Assembly (NCBI GenBank): GCA_030847615.1
Contig: JAUMIR010000005.1
Coordinates: forward strand, 166,684,596 to 166,748,595
Direction of reading: 5' to 3'
Source of the DNA: Gambelia wislizenii
Taxonomy: Eukaryota; Chordata; Lepidosauria; Squamata; Crotaphytidae
DNA: 64,000 nucleotides
Position 1 is the first letter of the stretch, and each line of letters starts with the position of its first letter. The notes under the pieces were generated by a model. It was not told where the DNA came from. It ran no database searches and saw only the letters and a program-made list of their open reading frames with translations. This document shows positions 1 through 10,476 of the stretch, in pieces. The translations under genes and the position numbers were made by a program.

Positions 1-168
1 ATAGAAAGGAGGGGGGTTGGTAAAACCTCAGCCAGTGGCTGATGGGACCTAGGCACTCCACAATCTCCTTTTGGATCATATAAAAAGGGGAATATTCAAA
101 TCAAGAGGTTGTGGCAGCAGGAGAGACATAGTTCTGGGATTTCCAGGCTAGAGGAATCCTAAGAGTGT
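1..168. other. Unannotated flank
   Basis: No coding signal, RNA gene or recognisable repeat is visible here. The last bases run directly into the left end of a palindromic element. Confidence 0.5.
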
Positions 169-519
169 GGAGATTTTCAGATGCGTTTTTCAGCATCTTG
201 CCACGTAAGCAGCCTCCGGAGCAGTAAAGAGGCTGCTGTGCGGCAAGGGGTCCATTTTGGACAATGCCGTTTCTCTCTCGGCATCGTCCATGACTCATGC
301 GGCTAGCATTGGAGGCGGCCGCACTGTTTTTTACTCACTGACAACTTCTGTGAGTAAAAAACAGTGCAGCTGCCTCCAATGCTAGCCGCAAGAGTCACAG
401 ATGATGCCGAGAGAGAAACGGCGTCATCCAAAATGGAACCCTTGCCACGCAGCAGCCTTGTTACTGCTCCGGAGGCTGCTTGTGTGGCAAGATGCTGAAA
501 AACGCATCTGAAAACCTCC
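169..519. mobile_element. Palindromic MITE (GGAGATTTTCAG ends)
   Basis: The two halves are near-perfect reverse complements. The left arm opens with GGAGATTTTCAGATGCG and the right arm closes with CGCATCTGAAAACCTCC. The centre at about 323-366 is a short loop flanked by TTTTTTACTCA and TGAGTAAAAAA. The trinucleotide TGT sits on both sides (166-168 and 520-522), which suggests a 3-bp target duplication. There is no coding capacity. Internal modules resemble those of the elements at 9958, 17242 and 18781. The superfamily is not certain: a 3-bp duplication is compatible with PIF/Harbinger, but TGT is not the usual TWA target. Confidence 0.85.
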
Positions 520-522
520 TGT

Positions 523-2934
523 GTCTCAGAGGGATCCAGCTTGAGAGTTCTTAGGTTAGGAGGACTTCTGAGCTGGATCACAAAAGTAGCCTTGCTTCCC
601 TGGTGTGTGCATGCCGTGTGCATGCACACACACACAGACTAGGGCTATTTCACGTGGTGGCAGTGGTGCTGAACTGGGCTTGGCAAAGGAACATAGATAA
701 AACAGCATCTCTCTGATACTCTGCTTTGCTTTGTCTCTGCCAGAGAAAAGGGGGCAGAGGGAAGTTGGGGGGGTGTCCTGTGGCTTTCATTTATTCAAGC
801 ACAAGCTGTTTTCTGTCTTTTGAATGTTGCGATGGTGATGCTTTGCTTTTGGCTACTTTGGAAAGCCTTTGTCTTGTTTAGAAGAAACTGGAGGAGCCAC
901 AAAAGTTTTGTTTAGAGGAGAGTTGGCAGGGAATCCTACTCAGTTGTGCCTGTTAGGATTCAGCTTCCCTCTGATTCCCTGTTGCAGAAGGAGGGAGAGG
1001 TGTTTCTCTGTTTTCTATTTTCTTTTTCTTTTTTTGCAGGGGGGGGAACTGGAGAATGGGGGGCAGTCCCCACTCTGCCAGCTCCAAAGTTGCCAAGAGA
1101 GTGAGTGGGGAGGGGGGGGGACTGGCCTGCCTGCTGCCACTAGCTCTCTGTACTATACACTGCACTTTGCTGTGTGTGCATATGTGTCTCTGAGAAGGAG
1201 GGGAAAAGGTCTGACTCCAGCCTTCATTCTGTTGAGTGTGTGTGTGTGTGTGTGTGTGTGGTTGGAAGGGGGAAGAATGCCCCCCACACCTCCCTTGGCT
1301 TGAGGAACAGCTGTGGCCCAAAACTTCTGTGAGGCTTGTAAACTTGATCTTGAAGGATTTTTTAGAAGTTGGAGGAAGCCACATTCCTTTCCTTCTTGAA
1401 TTGTTAGGATTCCAAGCCTCAAGTGGCTCTGGATTCAATTGTGTTTGGAACTGGGAAAGCAGCACAAACGTGGATCTGTTACTCTTGTTCCAACCAGAGT
1501 AATTGTGTCTCTAATTTCCTCAACCATTTACTTTTGCCTGAGAGGCAGAGCTGACTGGGTGGAAGGGAAGGAGGAGGAACTAGGGGGACTGGACTGTCTC
1601 CCATGGGGGCTGGACTTCTCCTGGTGGATTGCTACAGTTGCTTGGTGATACAGAAGGGGGGGGAGGAAGAAGTGAGTTCTTAAACTCACACTTGCTTTTG
1701 TTTTGCTATTTCTTTTGCTTTTTTCTTGCTGCTGGGTTTCTAGGTGCTACAACAGCTGGGAAGGGGGATACAGAGGAGGAAGGGTGCACTTCCAGAAGGT
1801 GGTTCTGCTTGCTTGGGGAAGAATCTTTACTCCTTCCATTCAACTTCCACCCTCAATCTAGCAAGGTTCCCTGATGCTTTTTGTAGCATTTTCAAGAGCT
1901 GCTGTCATGAAGAAAGGGTGGAAAGGTCTGTTGGAGGTACACATGTTATGTATGTGTACCTCCAAGTACCCATATTGTAGCTGAGGGGATAGCAAACTGT
2001 AAAGGTATATTCATATAAAGGATATAAATACAATGAACAGAGGCATATGATTCTGACAACCTCACCAAAGTCCTTAGGCTGAGATTCAAGACAGGCTATT
2101 GAATGGTTCCTTTGGGAAGGCAGTGGCTTTCAACGTGAGCGCTTGTGCCTTCGTTGGTTTATTTCCTTACTTTTCTCTCTCCTTCATTTTTTTATTGGTG
2201 AGGTAACTAATTGTGTGTTGGGCGGGGGCGGCTGTGTGCTGACTTTTGTTTTCTGTGAGATAATGTAAAATACAGAGACCAGAACCTATAGTTTCACTAT
2301 ATTGAAGATGCACGTTTTCCAGTGTGCAGTGGCAAGGGAAGTGTCATCAGGCTCCAAGCAGTTTATTTCTCCAACACCTTACTTCCTTTATGTTCACTGC
2401 ACTCTTATTTCTCCAGTACCTTACTTCCTTCAGGGCCTCTGCATGGCCTTTTCCATCCTCCCACCACCAGGATTCTGGCTAGAAACAATGCATAAAAGGG
2501 GAATAAACTTGTGGCCATTTGAGGTGGAAGTGTCTCAGAGTACTGAATTGTGTGAGGCAAAGGATTATTGTACATCACTATCAAATAAATCTCTCTCCCT
2601 CTTGCCCTATTTATATGTAGGGATTGTCAGTATCCATTTAATCTGCTTCCCTTTCTTCCCCAGTCTCAGATGCAGACATTGTCTGTGTGGGCCATTTTCT
2701 GAATGATGGACATTTCAACCGGTTAAATTGCTAAGTTGATTGTTGAGAAATGGTGAGCTCAGTGTCTGAGCATTTCAAATATTCCTCATCTGAAAGAAAG
2801 ACTGTTGCATGTCACATACGTAAACTCAATGCATTGTAGATATTTCAGCCCACCAATGTGGTAAATAAAGTGCTTATGTTACATAAGCAAATAAAAGAAT
2901 GAAAAAGCAAAGTAAGGGAATGTTAATTGAGAAG
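523..2934. other. Unannotated stretch with a TG microsatellite
   Basis: A (TG)n run lies at about 1236-1261 and short G or T homopolymers are scattered through. The longest open frames are low-complexity and overlap on opposite strands, so I do not call them genes. Nothing else is recognised. Confidence 0.4.
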
Positions 2935-2978
2935 GGAGGCAGGCAGGCAGGCAGACAGACAGATAGATGATAGATATG
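2935..2978. repeat. GGCA/GACA/GATA compound microsatellite
   Basis: Tandem tetranucleotides change from GGCA to GACA to GATA along the run. Confidence 0.85.
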
Positions 2979-3262
2979 TTACCTACCCTGATAGCCCCGC
3001 CCATCTTGGATTATCTAATAATTGGCTATAGTTAATAATTTGGCTCAGTGTGGCCATCCACATGATTGCAGGTCAACCAGGAACCCACAAATACCAAGGC
3101 GGGATTCATGTAAGACCAAGGGAGAGGCCTTTGGAAATTCCCCCCAAACCAAATACTCAGATCAGGACTTAACCCCTGGAGGTGAGCCATTCACTAATCC
3201 ATTCAAGGATAGCAAGAGACCTTAATGCTTATAAAATGGGTCCTTCCTCTCCTGCTATCCTC

Positions 3263-3760
3263 CAACTTTTTTTAAAAAAATTCTAAATGTCTATACTGCT
3301 TATCAGTGCTAAAGCTCTCCCTAAGCAGTTTACTTGTAAAAACAAGTAAAAATAAGACAATTAAAACAATAAAAAGTAACAATTAAAATTACATTTTAAA
3401 AACCTGTACAAGTTAAAACAATAAAAATAATAAAATCACATATAAACATACCCCAATAAAAGCCTCTGTGACTGCAACTACAAATTAAAAGCTTGCTGAA
3501 ATAAAAATGTTTTTGCCTGCCAGCAAAAGGCAAGCAGGGAGGGAGCCAGCCTAGCCTCCTGAGGAAAGGTGTTCCAGAGGATGGGAGCAGCCGCTGAGAA
3601 GGCTTTCTCTCATGTCCTCACTGAGCGAGCCTGGGATGACTGTGGGATCGAGAGAAAACCTTCCCCTAAGGATCTTAAAACTCTGGTAGGTTCGTATCGG
3701 CAGATATGATCTTTCAAATAGTTTGGACCCAAAAGACCTAGCCTGCTCCTATTTCAAACG
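3263..3760 (-). mobile_element. L2-type LINE 3' UTR fragment
   Basis: An A/T-rich 3' end is followed, in reverse orientation, by a block reading like 'ttccagaggatgggagcag...ctgagaaggc'. The larger L2 copy at 46.6 kb has a matching block ('ttccataatttggggg...ctgaaaaggccc'). Only 3' untranslated sequence is present. The family is assigned by similarity to the copy in this window. Confidence 0.6.
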
Positions 3761-4523
3761 CAGCACCCATTAGCGATTGTTAACTCTTCTGGAGCACTCT
3801 TTGTTTAGTCATGGGAACCTCTGATAAATATTGTATTCCACTCCAACTTCTATCACTTCAGGGGAATTATTTCATATAAATATCACCCCAAAACTCCACC
3901 AAAATATCCATAGTTCCTCCTCCTACATCTATGCTGCTGATTTGCTGTGTGACCCTCAGAATGCAACTCTGAGCCTCTGCTGCAGAAATCTCTCCTTCAG
4001 GACAGGTGTTATATCACCCATCATCCCATTACTTTATTCCTCTATCCAAATACTTCCAGTTATTTCCAATAGCCTTGTGTGAGTGTCTGAAGCCTGAGCA
4101 TTTTGTGTGAATACTGTTGATATTAATTTCCAATAAAGGTCACTTAATTGTACCTATTGGTTTAGAGTCTCCTCTGTTATTACCAGTATACATAGGTTTA
4201 AAGGTCCCGCCGTTACCCAACCTCTTGCATGCCAAGTTGATTAGCTAAATTCCCCAAATTAATATTAGGACATCAGAGGGTACACATGGACCCCATGCAA
4301 TTTGGGTAACAGAGAGAAGATAGTTTTAGTGCAAAACTGAAACCAACAGGGCAACACTGCATTTGTTTTTACCAATAAAATGAGGCTTGAGTGTCTGTCC
4401 TTTAAAAAGAGTTTTCTGTCATTGGATTACTGAGCTAATCCCTTAAGATAATAAAAGTTGCTTGTCTAGCTGTCCATTAATTCTGCCCTGTTGCTGCATG
4501 CAGAATAAGATTGCTGGTTCCTT
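3761..4523. other. Unannotated AT-rich stretch
   Basis: No ORF with recognisable content and no clear repeat are seen before the poly-A tract. Confidence 0.4.
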
Positions 4524-4544
4524 AAAAAAAAAAAAAAAAAAAAA
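4524..4544. repeat. Poly-A tract
   Basis: An uninterrupted run of about 21 A. It could be the tail of a decayed retroposon, but I cannot identify the body upstream. Confidence 0.8.
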
Positions 4545-4666
4545 GCCCATACGCTTATTCTTCTGTAATATGTACTTTGTACTGGGAAAAAACTGCCTTT
4601 AAAATGAGGAATAAAAGAAGCCCATATACCTTCTTCTTCAACTATAGGTCAGTTAGGAGAATCTAA

Positions 4667-5205
4667 GGGCTTGTACATGTGCCAGACTACACTGGCTTTC
4701 TGCTGGTGTACTCCGGCCCTGGATCAGACTTGTTTCCCGTCTGTTACCTACACAAAATGGGATGGAGTCCACATGGACACACCAGTCCATTTCTGCACCC
4801 ACTGCTGTTGTCATCCAGTTCACACTCTCCAAAGCCAGGCAGGAGGCCTGCAGCATGTGATCAGGGCCCCCTGCATGTGACCAATTTTGGGCACATGCTG
4901 TGGGCTTCCTCTGGCTTAGGAGAGTATGACATGGATGGCAGCTGCATATATGGGCCAGCTTGCTGGTAGGGACTCTTGCAGTCCTGTGGGGCCTGATTCA
5001 TTTCCCCCCTAGATTATGAGGTTTTTCTCAGGTATTTTGCTGAAATGGTTTAACAGGCTTTACCCTGTCTTCACCCCATCTTTTCCCCAGGGGTCATGAG
5101 GACTGCCTGGGGGCAAAATGGGGCAAAAGGCCTGGCCTGCATCATTGGACTGCAGGGCTCCAGGACATGGGCAAGACGGGGTAAATAGCTCATCTAGACA
5201 AGGCC
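4667..5205. mobile_element. MITE with GGGCTTGT ends and TAA target duplication
   Basis: The left end is GGGCTTGTACATG and the right end is CTAGACAAGGCC, so the termini are inverted repeats (GGGCTTGT against GGCCTTGT). TAA is present on both sides (4664-4666 and 5206-5208), the TWA-type 3-bp target duplication of PIF/Harbinger elements. There is no coding capacity. A second left end of the same type occurs at 20287. Confidence 0.65.
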
Positions 5206-5208
5206 TAA

Positions 5209-5756
5209 GCATACAATGCTGCCATGAATCCGTTAGTACTGTTAGTACTATTGCTTCATTGCTCCAGCTTGCAACATGGTTTTTAAAATATTTCCATGTG
5301 TTTTGTTGATATATTCATTACCCTTTTTGGTGTGCATGCTGGACCTGAATTCAGTAGATGGAATCAGAATTAAATAGCAATGACATGTTGTAATACAAAC
5401 AGAATATAAAATAAAACAAATAATAATATAAAAAAAGCTGTTTCATGCTCAGTGTGTCCTTTTAAGTTTTGTAGCTGCTATTTCCCCATAATTTTACTCT
5501 TTACTGGAAAGCTCATTGAGACCTAATGAATATAGTCTTTGGTCTATCCTCTGCTGTGCAGGTACAGTATGATACGTATCACATGGATAGCTTAGATCAT
5601 TTGGGTATTTCCTCAAGTATAGCACCAGCCACAATGAAACATGATGGCTGGCATTCTGTATTGTAGTTATGGGTTTGTAACTTAGAGTTACAGATCTGTA
5701 AGTACTCTGTATTCAGTAACACTACACAATATTAAGTATGTAAGTTTACATTGTTG
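5209..5756. other. Unannotated AT-rich stretch
   Basis: Nothing recognisable. There are several A/T-rich runs around 5400-5440. Confidence 0.4.
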
Positions 5757-5940
5757 GTGTTGTATGCCTTCAAGAAGTTTTCAATTTATGTTGCTTGTAA
5801 GGTGAACCTACCATGGACATTTCTGAGTTTGGGAGTGTGTGACTTGGCCAAGGTTACCCAGTAGGTTTTCATGGCTGAGCTGGGATTCAAACCCTGATCT
5901 TCAGAGTACAACACTCAAACCACTATGCTATGTTGGCTCC
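5757..5940 (-). mobile_element. tRNA-derived SINE, antisense
   Basis: Read on the minus strand, the head carries an RNA polymerase III B-box-like GGGTTTGAATCCC (complement at 5882-5894) and an A-box-like stretch near 5922-5933. The body matches the better preserved copy at 27.8-28.0 kb ('catggctga..tggGATTcAAACCC', 'aaaccacta'). The family name is not assigned; it looks like a reptile MIR/Squam-type SINE. Confidence 0.65.
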
Positions 5941-8035
5941 ATAGCCTCTTCCAAACCCACTTTAACAGTCATCAGCACATTGAGGAATGGAGATCTGTTC
6001 AACTGCCAATTGATATCCAAGGAAGATGATGTTTCCAGCTTCCTCCTATCAGTCAGCAAGGCTGCAATGAGGAATTGCAACAGGGATCCTGCTTCTTATT
6101 GTCACAGCCCCAGCTCACTGATGTGAAGGACCTGAAAACACCCTCCTCCTTGCACCCCAATGAGCAGCTGAACAGACCATCTTTGTCCAATGAAGCTGCT
6201 GACTGTTAAGGTGGAGGGGGGTGGGCTCAGACCAGGAGATATTAGTTATGCATTCATAACTAAGTAACCAATGTAGAATATTAGCTATTATAAGTCAATG
6301 GTGACTGGTTGTAGAGATGTACTTAAGAATATTAAGTAGAAGGCAGTGGTCATGTGAAGAAGAACAAATGCTTTTCTTAATTGTTTCTATAAACTTCTGT
6401 TTATTAATCATAACTGATAGTGGATGCTGGCACAAGTCAAATGTCCATTTTTATGGCATCAGCCACCCAACAAAAATAAAATACATACAAAAAGAGGAAG
6501 GGTAAGAGCTGCATAGTATTTCCTTTTATAATGATCTGGTGAGCCATCTGAGAATTTCCCTGTGTGTTTTCTTGAATAACTTTATTGCAATAGATATATA
6601 CAAAGGCCAGAATACTCTTGGTGAATCATACCAGCATAACAATCCATTATGCCATCACTGGGCACTTTGTGGATCTGTCTCGCTGGTTCTTGAGCAGCTT
6701 GAGATCCATCAAGGCAGGTTTTCTCCTGACAAAAGCACTTTTCTTTTTTTTATTATTATATATTTATTCCAGTATTTGCATATATTACAGAGTCTTACAT
6801 ACTGTTTTTCTATCACCCCTTTGTTTTTTACATTCTATACATACCTTCTTTCATTCTTTATACTAAACAATAAAATAATAAAATATGTGCTTCCCACCTC
6901 CCCTTTCCATTTAATCAACCCTTATATTATTATGTCCTCTCTAGATCAAGTATACCTCTCAAATTTAATATTTCATTGAATCTTTACCATCTTTATACAT
7001 CACCTTGTAGATTCTAACATAGAAAGCTTTGGGCTTATATATGTTTGTCTGTTAGACAAACTTTTCATTGCTTCATTCATTGTCACAGTTCCTGTAGCCA
7101 TTTTACCTCTGCCACCACACTATTGTCTACACTGACACCAGCACTTATGGTGCTATAGTTATGCCAGTCAGTGGGACTGTAGGCATAGTTTGTGGGCAGG
7201 ATCCAGCATTTGCTTGCCATTAATGGAAAGGCTTCTTCCATTCATGGAAGGCTTCTGATGCAGCAAAGCACTTCTGCTGATGGAATACAGGAGTTGAGTT
7301 TTTTGGTTCATTTTCCATTTTCCATGCAGCTTCATGCTCCCCTGCCTGCAAATTGACTCCAGAGGGCAGAGGGACTGTTTGGAATAGTAAGGGAGTTGGA
7401 GACTATAGTTCACTATAGTTCAGATGCATAAAGGGTTCTCCTGAGTTATTGGCACATATACACAAACATTCATGCACAGGGTAAATCCATTAAAGCATGT
7501 AGAGCATGGACAGGTAAACTGTGACCTGTAGACTGTACACAGTTTCACCATGTCCCAGTCTTCAATGTCCCCAGATGGTTTCATTTGGGGGAAACCCCAG
7601 AAATTGAGAATTGCCTTACAAATTCATGAGCAAACGACTTAATGCAATGGGAAATTGCAGTTAATGGGAAATCAACACAGGCTATATCATAGTCAGTACA
7701 ACATTCCCTAGCCACTATTATGGTCAGTATCACCAATTTTCCTAAGAAATGCTTCCATTGAACTGTGATTTCAAGTTATGCCAAGTGTAGTTCCAGGTGG
7801 ACATTATAATAAGGTAACATTTGAAAACAGAGTATTTATTTATTGTCAGTGTCGGGTGAAAGACATTGTTCGCTGTCTGTTATAAAAATTGCATTTGGTG
7901 TAAAATTGCAGTCTTCAGCACATAAAGCTTTGTCTTCATCACACATGAGGAAGATCTACTGTTTATGTTAAGACAGGATAAGAAATTCCTTTTGCTGAGG
8001 TTTGTCATAAGAACATGGTTTCCTCATGGCATGCC
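5941..8035. other. Unannotated stretch with possible L1 3' end
   Basis: The AT-rich block at about 6740-7060 resembles the antisense L1 3' end at 10.49 kb (poly-T, then 'atatttatt', then T/C-rich sequence), but identity is too weak to call it firmly. The remainder shows no convincing gene or repeat. Confidence 0.35.
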
Positions 8036-8057
8036 TTTTTTTTTTTTTTTTTTTTTT
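8036..8057. repeat. Poly-T tract
   Basis: An uninterrupted run of about 22 T, a possible antisense retroposon tail. Confidence 0.8.
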
Positions 8058-8299
8058 GCAAATATGCCTGTCATGGGAAGTATATGAAAAAAATCAGCTT
8101 TGTGTTAGAACAACTATAAAGAAACAGTTTTGTACAGCTGAGAAATGATAGGTGTGTCAAATTTGTGAAGTTAAAGATTTATGGGTGGCATAAGAATAAA
8201 CAGAACATACCAACAAACAATCCCCAACCCATCCTCAGTGCTCTCTGAGCAATCTAGATAGAATATATTGGCATTTGATTTAATTCAAAGATATAAAGC

Positions 8300-9587
8300 C
8301 AGATCCAAAGTTGTGGGTTGGAGGAATCCAGATTTAGTCATGTTTAGAATAATTATCTTGCTACACGAGGGCCAGCGTGGTCAAGTCAGATATGGCGATG
8401 CTCTTTCAGAGCCCTTTCTAATAACTAATGGAGTGAAGCAAGGTTGTGTTCTTGCACCAACTTTATTTACAATCTTCTTTAGCACGATGCTCCAAAGGGC
8501 TATGGCAGAGCTTGAAGAAGACGACGGCATCTATATACGCTACCGTACTGATGGTAGCTTGTTTAACTTAAGCCGTCTGAGGGCTCACACTAAGACTCTA
8601 AACTATCTAGTCCGTGAGCTGCTCTTCGCCGATGATGCTGCCCTTGTTGCCCACACAGAAGCAGCTCTGCAGCGCCTAACGTCCTGCTTTGCAACAGCTG
8701 CAGAGCTGTTTGGGCTAGAAGTCAACCTGAAGAAAACAGAAGTTCTTTACCAGCCTGCACCACAGGACGAACACCACCATCCCCACATTGCCGTCGGCAA
8801 ATCAGTGCTCAAGTCCGTTCAGCAGTTCACCTACCTGGGAAGCATCATCTCCTCAGATGCCAAGATTGACAAAGAGATCGATCACAGATTAGCAAAGGCA
8901 TATAGTGCATTTGGAAGACTTCACAAAAGAGTCTGGAGCAATAAGCACCTGAGGCAAAGCACAAAAATCAGTGTGTATAGAGCCATCGTACTGTCTATCC
9001 TCCTTTATGGATCTGAAACATGGGTTACCTATCGCCACCACCTACGACTCCTCGAGCGCTTTCATCAGCGCTGTCTACGCACAATCCTAAATATACACTG
9101 GACTGACTATGTGACGAATGTTGCTGTCCTTGAACAAGCAGGGATCACCAGCATTGAGGCCATGATATTGAGAACACAGCTGCGCTGGGCAGGGCACGTT
9201 TCTAGGATGGAGGACCATCGCCTCCCAAAAATACTACTCTACGGTGAACTCGCCACGGGTCAGCGTGGGAGGGGCGCTCCAAAAAAGCGATACAAGGACT
9301 CCCTGAAACAACATCTCAGGCTTGGTCAGATTGATCACCAACGGTGGTCCGCCCTGGCCTCACATCGGGAGGCATGGAGACGCAATATCCACAATGCTGC
9401 AGCCTTATTTGAGAACTCACGACGAACAAGTCTTGAAGAGAAACGACAACGCAGAAAGAATCACAACCCAAAAACATCACCCAAGGAGACCTTCTGCTGC
9501 ACTTTTTGCAACCGGACTTGTTTGTCTCGGATTGGCCTTTTTAGTCATCAGCGCGCTTGCAGAAGGCGCGGGATGAGTCCTTCCTGA
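8300..9587 (+). CDS. Non-LTR retrotransposon reverse transcriptase, 3' half
   Basis: A continuous open frame of more than 420 codons encodes the C-terminal half of a LINE reverse transcriptase. Visible landmarks are NGVKQGCVLAPTLF (RT block 4), LLFADDAALVAH (catalytic F-A-D-D block), FTYLGSIISSD, LLYGSETW and LRWAGHVSRM. A CCHC-type finger follows at the C terminus (C-x2-C-x12-H-x3-C), then the stop. The endonuclease and N-terminal RT blocks are missing: homology fades upstream of about 8300, so the first Met of the open frame (8268) is fortuitous and the copy is 5' truncated. An AG microsatellite follows shortly after the stop. It belongs to an RTE-like or related group; I cannot fix the clade. 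The lack of any stop or frameshift over 1.29 kb suggests a young insertion. Confidence 0.85.
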
Positions 9588-9610
9588 ATCTTCGTTTGCG
9601 AAGAAAAGCC

Positions 9611-9629
9611 AGAGAGAGAGAGAGAGAGA
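9611..9629. repeat. AG microsatellite
   Basis: (AG)n directly 3' of the RT frame. It may be the 3' terminal repeat of that LINE rather than an independent microsatellite. Confidence 0.7.
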
Positions 9630-9957
9630 ATAGATTCACTGGAATCAACTGGAAATTTCTTTAGGCATGGCTAACTTGTCCCATAAATTTCAGTGGGTTT
9701 TACTCTAAAGATTACTAAGCTTGGATGCAACCCAATATTTTTATTTTTCAAAATAATTTTGACAGTGAATCCTTTTCACACTTTTGATGCTATATATGTT
9801 TTTTATTTGTATTTGTATTTGTTTGCCCCTGGGAAAGAAAAAAAAGTCACACACTCACTAGCTCTAAGTAGCTTAAATGAAAATTGACAGCCATTTCCCT
9901 TCAGTTTCACAAGTTATATGGAACTGGGGGGACATAATCATTATAGATCCAGATTAA

Positions 9958-10288
9958 GGAGATTTTCAGACATGCCAAAATCCCTGTTTGCCGCACGAGC
10001 AGCCTCCCGAAACTGCTGCGCGGCAAGGGTCTTCTTCGGACGACGCTGTGCCTCTGGCGAAACCGTCCGTGTCACTTCCGTGAAGCTTGGGACGGCTCCG
10101 CGCCATATTTCAATCACGGGCAGCGTCCGTGCTTGAAATATGGCGCCGAGCCGTCCGAAGCTTCACGGAAGTGACACGGACGGTTTCGCCAGAGGCACAG
10201 CGTCGTCTGAAGAAGACCCTTGCCACGCAGCAGTTTCGGGAGGCTGCTCGCGCGGCAAACAGGGATTTTGGCATGTCTGAAAATCTCC
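9958..10288. mobile_element. Palindromic MITE (GGAGATTTTCAGAC ends)
   Basis: Nearly the whole 331 bp folds on itself: GGAGATTTTCAGACATGCC at the left pairs with GGCATGTCTGAAAATCTCC at the right, and the arms stay complementary to a small centre near 10120. The flanking triplets are TAA (9955-9957) and AAA (10289-10291), a 3-bp duplication with one mismatch. It is GC-rich compared with its surroundings and non-coding. The open frames inside, on both strands, are by-products of the palindrome. Confidence 0.87.
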
Positions 10289-10463
10289 AAAAAGATGAGA
10301 TTAACTTGTAAATGATGGTATGATTTGCCACACAACACATCTGATACATCACTGAAAGACATGAGGTTTTAGCTACCGCTTTTCACTTTAGGGAGATTTT
10401 CACACAGGGCCAAAATGCCCCGTTACTGCCCCTCCACCTCCTCTTCTGTTCCTGCCACAGAAT

Positions 10464-10476
10464 AACATACATCTTT
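10464..10476. repeat. L1 target-site duplication, left copy
   Basis: AACATACATCTTT, identical to 13892-13904 on the other side of the L1. Confidence 0.9.

Noticed and set aside
953..1465. Minus-strand open frame of 170 codons, overlapped by plus-strand frames
   Set aside because: Composition is driven by a TG/CA repeat and homopolymers, no domain is recognisable, and open frames occur on both strands.
9918..10362. Several open frames of 70-82 codons on both strands with similar translations
   Set aside because: They are produced by the two complementary arms of the palindromic MITE and not by genes.
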